NCBI RefSeq assembly: GCF_900099555.1
Contig: NZ_FMWM01000002.1
Span: forward strand, 754,018-818,017
Direction: 5' to 3'
Length of the DNA: 64,000 bases
From: Peptoniphilus raoultii
Lineage (GTDB): Bacteria > Bacillota > Clostridia > Tissierellales > Peptoniphilaceae
This document shows positions 59,019 through 64,000 of this stretch, piece by piece. The first letter of the stretch is position 1, and each line of letters begins with the position of its first letter. The notes beneath the pieces are model-generated. The model was not told the origin of the DNA and did not search any database. It saw only the letters and a program-made list of their open reading frames with translations. Made by a program: the position numbers and the translations under genes.

Positions 59019-60497
59019 ATGTCGGCAATTAAAATTGAAAACCTCACTTTCTCATATTATGGATATGTAAAACCTATATTTGAAAATGTATCGTTTTCCT
59101 TTGATACAAACTGGAAAATAGGATTGATAGGAAGAAATGGAATTGGTAAATCAACTCTATTTAAGTTACTTTTAAATCAAGAAACTTATCAAGGTAAAAT
59201 AAGCAAGGATGTTGAATTTATTAAATTTCCACCAAATATAAGCGATACTTCAAAATTAGGAATTGAGTTATATAAAGAACTAATATCAGATGAGGAAGAA
59301 TGGAAATTATTTAGAGAACTTAATTTGCTAAATGTAGATGAGAACCTTGTTTACAGAGAGTTTGAAACGCTTTCTAAAGGAGAACAAACAAAAATCCTTT
59401 TAGCTATTTTGTTTACAAGAGAAGATGGCTTTTTACTTATTGATGAACCAACAAACCATTTAGATATGGACGGAAGAAAAATTGTAAGTGAATATCTGAA
59501 AAGTAAAAAAGGATTTTTGCTTATATCTCATGATAGAGATTTTTTAGATGGTTGTATCAATCATGTTATTTCTATTAACAGGAATTCTATTGATGTCCAA
59601 TCGGGAAATTTTACATCATGGTATGAAAACAAAGTGATGAAAGACAAATTTGAAATTAGTCAAAATGAGAGATTAAGAAAAGATATTAAACGATTAAAAG
59701 AGGCTGCAAGACAAAGTCAAATTTGGTCTGATAAAATTGAAAATACTAAAAATGGTGTGAAAGTATCAGGTGTAAAACCAGACAAAGGACATATAGGTCA
59801 TCAATCAGCCAAGATGATGAAAAAATCTAAGAATTTGGAGAATAGACAAAACAAGGCAATAGAAGAAAAACAGAGTTTACTAAAAGATATTGAAACAAAG
59901 GAAAGTTTATTATTGCATCCATTACATCATCATAAAAATCCTCTAATATCAGTTAGCAATTTATCATCATGCTATGGAGAGAGACAGATATTAAGCAATG
60001 TAAGTTTCGAGATAAAACAAGGCGATATAGTGGCTATATATGGTCAAAATGGTAGTGGAAAATCAACCTTGATTAAAATTTTATTAGGGTTACATCATGA
60101 GTATATTGGTGAAATAAAATCGGCAAGTAATTTAAAAATATCGTATATTCCTCAAGATACATCTAACTTAACAGGTAGCCTAAATGAGTATATTCATAAG
60201 CAAGGTGTTGATGAAACATTGTGCAAAACAATTCTTAGGAAATTAGATTTTGTAAGAGAATTATTTGAAATGGATATGAAGAACTATAGCGATGGACAAA
60301 AAAAGAAAGTTTTAATTGCTGTAAGTTTATCAAAGCCAGCTCATATATTTGTTTGGGACGAACCACTGAATTATATAGATGTAATATCAAGAATACAGAT
60401 TGAGGAAATTATAAAAGAAGCAAAGCCTACACTCATATTTGTGGAACACGATAAGCGATTTGTAGAAGATATAGCCAATAAAATCATACAATTATAA
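59019..60497 (+). CDS. ABC-F ribosomal protection protein, Lsa-like
   Basis: 492 aa, two ABC domains and no membrane segment. Domain 1: Walker A GRNGIGKST, signature LSKGEQTK, Walker B LLIDEPTNHLD. Interdomain linker 190-300, highly charged (KDIKRLKEAARQSQIWSDK). Domain 2: GQNGSGKST, YSDGQKKK, IFVWDEPLNYID. Length and linker resemble Lsa(A)/Lsa(C)/Lsa(E), which dislodge lincosamides, streptogramin A and pleuromutilins from the ribosome. The exact class and resistance spectrum cannot be set by eye. GAGGGGGGTG precedes the ATG. Cargo of the mobilizable element. Confidence 0.82.
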   Translation: MSAIKIENLTFSYYGYVKPIFENVSFSFDTNWKIGLIGRNGIGKSTLFKLLLNQETYQGKISKDVEFIKFPPNISDTSKLGIELYKELISDEEEWKLFRELNLLNVDENLVYREFETLSKGEQTKILLAILFTREDGFLLIDEPTNHLDMDGRKIVSEYLKSKKGFLLISHDRDFLDGCINHVISINRNSIDVQSGNFTSWYENKVMKDKFEISQNERLRKDIKRLKEAARQSQIWSDKIENTKNGVKVSGVKPDKGHIGHQSAKMMKKSKNLENRQNKAIEEKQSLLKDIETKESLLLHPLHHHKNPLISVSNLSSCYGERQILSNVSFEIKQGDIVAIYGQNGSGKSTLIKILLGLHHEYIGEIKSASNLKISYIPQDTSNLTGSLNEYIHKQGVDETLCKTILRKLDFVRELFEMDMKNYSDGQKKKVLIAVSLSKPAHIFVWDEPLNYIDVISRIQIEEIIKEAKPTLIFVEHDKRFVEDIANKIIQL

Positions 60498-60539
60498 ATG
60501 AAATAAACAATCAAAGTTTAGAAAAAGACTAACACAGAA

Positions 60540-60571
60540 ACAGTAAATCAAAAATGGTTTACTGTTTTTTT
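60540..60571 (+). terminator. Hairpin terminator after the ABC-F gene
   Basis: ACAGTAAA (60540-60547) pairs with TTTACTGT (60558-60565), followed by T7. A close copy lies at 63604-63634. Confidence 0.8.
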
Positions 60572-60604
60572 GTTGCTCAGATTTTAGAAGAAAGGACAAA
60601 GAAA

Positions 60605-60925
60605 ATGAAAAACATAGATGAAAAAATTTTAATGGCAGAAGAAGAAATTAAGCAGTTACAAAACAAGAGAAAAAAACTCATCAGTCAACAGAAACAGGAA
60701 GAACGAAAGAAAAGAGATAGACGCCTTTATGAAAAAGGAGCAGTCTTTGAAAGTATCTTTATTGAAAGCAAGGATTTTACCAAAGATGAATTCTATCAGC
60801 TAATCACATTCCCAAATATCAAAGAGTTAGTCAATCAAAAAATCTTAAAAATCATAGAGAAGCGAGAACAAAGCGAAAACAAAATTACAGAAACACAAGA
60901 GGAAGTAACGGAAACAGAGGAATAG
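60605..60925 (+). CDS. DUF3847-type mobilizable-element protein
   Basis: 106 aa from the ATG at 60605; the frame open from 60554 covers a terminator and has no ribosome site. Highly charged N-terminal coiled coil (DEKILMAEEEIKQLQNKRKKLISQQ), then RRLYEKGAVFESIFIESKDFTKDEFYQLI, as in the DUF3847 proteins found next to MobA/MobL genes. It may be a relaxosome accessory protein. The spacing fits: the oriT-like region and relaxase follow. Confidence 0.75.
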   Translation: MKNIDEKILMAEEEIKQLQNKRKKLISQQKQEERKKRDRRLYEKGAVFESIFIESKDFTKDEFYQLITFPNIKELVNQKILKIIEKREQSENKITETQEEVTETEE

Positions 60926-60938
60926 TCCCTTGTTTACA

Positions 60939-61020
60939 AGGGCGCACTTATACACCCTAAAGGGTGTGTGCGTTCTCCGAAGGCTCTTGCAGAGGGCATA
61001 TCAGCTAATGCTGATACAGG
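60939..61020 (-). other. Candidate oriT with IncQ/MobQ-type nic site
   Basis: On the minus strand 60950-60939 reads TAAGTGCGCCCT, matching the nic core I recall for MobQ (RSF1010/R1162-like) origins. Adjacent inverted repeats GCGCAC...GTGTGCG and ACACCCT/AGGGTGT (60943-60973) resemble the stem beside nic. It sits directly upstream of a MobA/MobL relaxase gene. Nicking is inferred. Confidence 0.6.
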
Positions 61021-61078
61021 GGAGCTACACTCCCCTACGGAAATAAATTTCCTACCCCTTGTGTACTTACCAAAAGAA

Positions 61079-61105
61079 ATCGGATAAAAGCAATCCGATT
61101 TTTTT
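61079..61105 (+). terminator. Terminator between the oriT-like region and the relaxase gene
   Basis: ATCGGAT (61079-61085) pairs with ATCCGAT (61093-61099), then T7. Confidence 0.8.
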
Positions 61106-61164
61106 AGTAAGTCTTTATCATCGCCACCACACCAATATCAAAAATGGAAAGGAGGTTTTTTCTT

Positions 61165-62649
61165 ATGGCAATCTATCATCTCAGTATAAAGATTATCTCA
61201 AGAGGAAAAAATAAAAGTGCAGTAGCAGCTTCAGCTTATCGTAGTGGCGAAAAGATAAAAAACGAATATGACGGAATAGTCCATGACTTTACAAGAAAAG
61301 GCGGAATAGCCCATACTGAAATCCTATTACCACAAAATGCACCACAGGAATTTTTAGATAGAGGAAAATTATGGAATAGTGTTGAGAAAATAGAAAAAAG
61401 TAAAAACTCACAGCTTGCAAGAGAAATAGAAATTGCATTACCCAAAGAATTAAATCGAGAAAAACAGATTGAACTTGTAAGAGAATATGTAAAAGAAAAT
61501 TTTGTAAAAGTAGGTATGTGTGCCGATATTGCCCTACACGATAAAAATGACGGAAACCCACACGCACATATTCTACTTACAATGCGACCATTAAATGAAA
61601 ATAAGACATGGGGAGCAAAATCAAAAAAGGAATATATCCTTGATGGAAACGGAGAAAAAGTAAAACTCAAAAACGGCAATTACAAAACAAGAAAAATAAG
61701 TACAGTTGATTGGAACGAACAAGACAAAGCAGAGGAGTGGCGAAAAGCATGGGCAGATATTACAAACAAATATCTTGAAGAAAACAGCATACAGGAAAAA
61801 GTGGATCATCGCTCTTATCAAAGACAAGGTATAGAACAAATACCGACCATTCATTTAGGCGTATCAGCAAGTCAAATGGAGAAAAAAGGTATTGTTACCG
61901 ACAGAGGAAATATCAACCGAGAAATCAAACATCAAAACAAGATATTAAGAGAAATTGCAAGACGAATCAAAGCCTTAATGAGATGGATAAGGAGTTTAAC
62001 GAAAGATAAAAATAATGATACATCAAAAGATAAACAGGACGATATGGCTATACAATCCACCACACTACCAAAACAAAATGATTTAACAGATATGCTCTCT
62101 CATCTCATAAAAGAAAACGCAGATAATAGTAATATAAACTTAGAAAAATATATTGAAAGTTATCAATTCTTGAAAGAGAAAAATATTACATTAATATCCG
62201 AATTGAAAGAAAGTATATCAGCATTAAAAGATAAGAATTACAAGACTACAAGAGCAATAAAAGATACCGAAAAGAAAATCAATGACAGAGTACAGCTTAT
62301 CGACCAAGCAGAGAAATATTTGAAACATAAAGACACATACAAAGCTTATACCAAGTTAAAGAAAAGCAAACAGGAAGATTTTTATAACGAACATACAGCA
62401 GAGATTATTTTATTTGAGAGTGCAAGAAAATATCTAAAAGAGCATTTAGGAGATAGCAAGACCTTAAATATATCTAAATGGAAATCAGAAGTTGCTAATA
62501 TGAAGAAAGAGAAAAAGAGCCTATACAATCAAATATTAGAAATACGAGAAGAAGTAGAAAAAGCAGAAAAAGTTAAAATCTGTATAGAGCAGTTACAGGA
62601 ACAAGAAAAGCGACTAACACAGGTAAAGAGGAATGAGTTAGACCTATAA
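61165..62649 (+). CDS. MobA/MobL family relaxase (MobQ)
   Basis: 494 aa from the ATG at 61165, which has AAAGGAGG 9 nt upstream; the ATG at 61144 precedes that site. The start MAIYHLSIKIISRGKNKSAVAASAYRSGEKI is the family signature with the catalytic Tyr in AYRSGE. The HUH metal motif is NPHAHILLTMR (near residue 140), preceded by ALHDKNDG. Residues 250-494 are a long coiled coil. It nicks oriT and leads DNA through a helper conjugation system, probably that of the host element. Confidence 0.92.
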   Translation: MAIYHLSIKIISRGKNKSAVAASAYRSGEKIKNEYDGIVHDFTRKGGIAHTEILLPQNAPQEFLDRGKLWNSVEKIEKSKNSQLAREIEIALPKELNREKQIELVREYVKENFVKVGMCADIALHDKNDGNPHAHILLTMRPLNENKTWGAKSKKEYILDGNGEKVKLKNGNYKTRKISTVDWNEQDKAEEWRKAWADITNKYLEENSIQEKVDHRSYQRQGIEQIPTIHLGVSASQMEKKGIVTDRGNINREIKHQNKILREIARRIKALMRWIRSLTKDKNNDTSKDKQDDMAIQSTTLPKQNDLTDMLSHLIKENADNSNINLEKYIESYQFLKEKNITLISELKESISALKDKNYKTTRAIKDTEKKINDRVQLIDQAEKYLKHKDTYKAYTKLKKSKQEDFYNEHTAEIILFESARKYLKEHLGDSKTLNISKWKSEVANMKKEKKSLYNQILEIREEVEKAEKVKICIEQLQEQEKRLTQVKRNELDL

Positions 62650-62667
62650 AACTAAGTGAAAAAATGG

Positions 62668-62673
62668 TATAAT
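62668..62673 (+). promoter_or_regulatory. -10 box upstream of the methyltransferase gene
   Basis: TATAAT in the same AAAAATGGTATAAT context as at 58970-58983. Repeated promoter module within the element. Confidence 0.5.
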
Positions 62674-62727
62674 GATATAAATATAGAGTGAAATAAAATT
62701 TCAATTAACTCAAAGAGGTGTGTTGAA

Positions 62728-63561
62728 ATACAAAAAGTAAAGATAGAAAAGAATACTGTTCAGGAAACATTGCTTGTGCCACTTTATGGTAGAAAAATGT
62801 GTTCTGAAAAATTCCCTGAACTTTATACAGACATTTTCGCAAAGAATTTATGCGATAGTTTGGATTATGATTTTTCAGAATTAGAGAGAAAAAATAATTC
62901 GTTTTTATATGAATTCGGATCACTTGAAGCGGCAATGCGTCAGTTGGATATTATGTGGGAAATCAAAGAATATCTAAAGACTTATCCAAAGGCAACTGTT
63001 GTAAATCTCGGTTGCGGATTGGACGAAACAGGAAAAGCTTGTGATAATGGAAGTTGTAAAATGGTCAATGTAGATTTTCCTGATGTTATAGAGGTTCGTA
63101 ATCGGCTTATTTCAAATTATGAAAGAGAAAAAAATGTTGCCTGTGATTTAAAAGATTATTCATGGATGAACGAAGTAGACGGTTCAAATGGAGTTATTTT
63201 CTTTGCGGCAGGGGTATTTCATTATTTTAAGAGAAACGAAGTAAAGGATTTGGTTTTAGAGCTTTCTAAAAGATATGTAGGAGGCGGCTTGATTTTTGAT
63301 AGTGTAGGCAAGCTTGGTTTAAAGCTAATGATGTCAAAGATACTAAAGAATATGGGTATCAGCGATGTAGAAGGATTATTCTATACAAATAATACAATGC
63401 AAGAGCTTAACTGGTCGGACAAAATAAAAATCACCTCAAAAGGCTATATGTTAGGTTACTATGACATGAAAAGCCCCAATATTCGTTTCTCTCATCGCTT
63501 ACTTGCAAAGATAGGCGATGATATGATGAAGATGGCTATAAATAAAATTGAGTTTGTTTAA
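62728..63561 (+). CDS. SAM-dependent methyltransferase, LCMT/TcmP-like
   Basis: About 277 aa. The SAM motif is VVNLGCGLDETGKA, then the acidic residue in MVNVDFPDVIEVRNRLI, followed by FFAAGVFHYFKRNEVK; this is the pattern of leucine-carboxyl-methyltransferase/TcmP-like O-methyltransferases. No ATG is available: a TTG at 62770 begins LLVPLYG, but the frame extends upstream through VKIEKNTVQE, which looks like the family N-terminus, to an ATA at 62728 with AGAGGTG 7 nt before it. Either ATA is used or the original ATG mutated. Substrate unknown. Cargo of the element. Confidence 0.75.
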   Translation: MQKVKIEKNTVQETLLVPLYGRKMCSEKFPELYTDIFAKNLCDSLDYDFSELERKNNSFLYEFGSLEAAMRQLDIMWEIKEYLKTYPKATVVNLGCGLDETGKACDNGSCKMVNVDFPDVIEVRNRLISNYEREKNVACDLKDYSWMNEVDGSNGVIFFAAGVFHYFKRNEVKDLVLELSKRYVGGGLIFDSVGKLGLKLMMSKILKNMGISDVEGLFYTNNTMQELNWSDKIKITSKGYMLGYYDMKSPNIRFSHRLLAKIGDDMMKMAINKIEFV

Positions 63562-63603
63562 CTCAAGCAACTAAATAAAATCTATAACATATCAACTTAC
63601 GAA

Positions 63604-63634
63604 ACAGTAAATCATAAAAGGTTTACTGTTTTTT
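63604..63634 (+). terminator. Hairpin terminator after the methyltransferase gene
   Basis: ACAGTAAA (63604-63611) pairs with TTTACTGT (63622-63629), then T6. Second copy of the module at 60540. Confidence 0.8.
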
Positions 63635-63662
63635 CTTCGTCTAAAAATGGAAAGGAAGAAAC

Positions 63663-63827
63663 ATGGAAGAAGAAAAAAGAGAAATACAAGCACCAACCAA
63701 TAAACAGTTAATTATGGATATTGGAAAGACAAAATACACTGTAAATCTACATTTTAAGCAAGGTACAGGCGAAACATACAAGGATAAAATATTAAAGCTA
63801 ATCAAGAGAGAAACAGAGAAGATGTAA
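63663..63827 (+). CDS. tnpW: TnpW family small protein
   Basis: 54 aa, too short for usual thresholds. It reads KQLIMDIGKTKYTVNLHFK and GETYKDKILKLIKRE, the TnpW pattern of Tn4451-type elements. AAAGGAAG lies 6 nt before the ATG. It stands at the right end of the element, as in the family. The role of TnpW is not known. Confidence 0.75.
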   Translation: MEEEKREIQAPTNKQLIMDIGKTKYTVNLHFKQGTGETYKDKILKLIKRETEKM

Positions 63828-63871
63828 ATTTATCAAAAAATTTTTGTTTATGTCCTTGACAAATCTTCCCA

Positions 63872-63877
63872 AAAGGA
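63872..63877 (+). other. Right attachment core (attR) of the mobilizable element
   Basis: AAAGGA, the same core as at 57242-57247. Host virD4 coding sequence resumes in the frame beginning GGA 63875. Confidence 0.65.
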
Positions 63878-64000
63878 ACAATAGTCCTTGAGTGTGGAAA
63901 GATGCTTGAAGATAATGGATATGAGATTAAAATTCTAAATACCATCAATTTCAAAAAATCTATGAAATACAATCCCTTTGCTTATCTTCGATCAGAAAAA
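63875..64000 (+). pseudogene. VirD4/TraG coupling protein, 3' part (continues beyond the window)
   Basis: The frame reads GTIVLECGKMLEDNGYEIKI and MKYNPFAYLRSEK, which follow directly on VVTDPKG of the 5' part in VirD4-like proteins. It is open to the end of the window. Separated from its start, the gene cannot give a working coupling protein unless the element excises, and the 5' part also carries a nonsense codon. Confidence 0.85.

Larger units (their letters stand above)
57248..63877 (+). mobile_element. Tn4451-like integrative mobilizable element (about 6.6 kb)
   Basis: It splits the virD4 gene of a resident conjugative element. Order: large serine recombinase, ABC-F protein, DUF3847 protein, nic/oriT-like region, MobA/MobL relaxase, SAM methyltransferase, TnpW. 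The combination tnpX-like gene at one end, mob gene, TnpW at the other end is that of the Tn4451 family. Boundaries are set by the interrupted virD4 frame and the shared AAAGGA. Confidence 0.85.

Overview
The window is low-GC (about 30%) Firmicutes DNA. The signs are AT-rich spacers, strong AGGAGG-type ribosome sites, a SufCBDSU iron-sulfur operon with an Rrf2 regulator, CarD and YacL, surface proteins ending in copper-amine-oxidase-like 'stalk' domains, an SLH protein and a Cwp84-like cysteine protease. This fits a Gram-positive anaerobic coccus of the Peptoniphilaceae (Peptoniphilus, Anaerococcus or Finegoldia type). The genus is inferred, not shown.

Layout. 1-9.5 kb is a surface-protein island: the tail of one stalk protein, a nearly identical-ended albumin-binding-like (GA module) protein behind a promoter with a G9 tract in its spacer, a deletion derivative of an ISL3-family element, and a secreted papain-like protease. 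An IS200-type element follows (9.6-10.3 kb). 10.3-36.2 kb is mostly core genome: cupin, exonuclease III, an odd ABC transporter, the ychF-HAD-rbgA-rnhB-yraN run, the suf operon with a second cysteine desulfurase, AI-2E exporter, M29 aminopeptidase, a 2-hydroxyacid dehydrogenase, comEA, an EF-G paralogue, alanine racemase, a collapsed type I restriction locus and a fused Nfn-type oxidoreductase.

36.3-41.3 kb is a small regulon: amidinohydrolase-like enzyme, AGCS amino-acid symporter, GntR/FCD regulator and RocB-like M20 peptidase, with a perfect 16-bp palindrome on the first promoter. A second IS200 copy (98% alike), yacL, carD, tRNA-Arg(ACG) and a mini IS481-like remnant lead to a 9.3-kb gene for a giant repeat protein with SLH anchors (44.9-54.2 kb).

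54.2-64 kb is mobile DNA: an ISL3 remnant, an S24-type repressor with its own operator array, eroded excisionase and integrase pieces, and a virD4/traG coupling-protein gene. That gene is split by a 6.6-kb Tn4451-like integrative mobilizable element carrying a large serine recombinase, an Lsa-like ABC-F protein, a MobQ relaxase with an IncQ-like nic site, a methyltransferase and TnpW. Several genes appear to start at ATT or ATA codons, which matters for anyone re-annotating the region.
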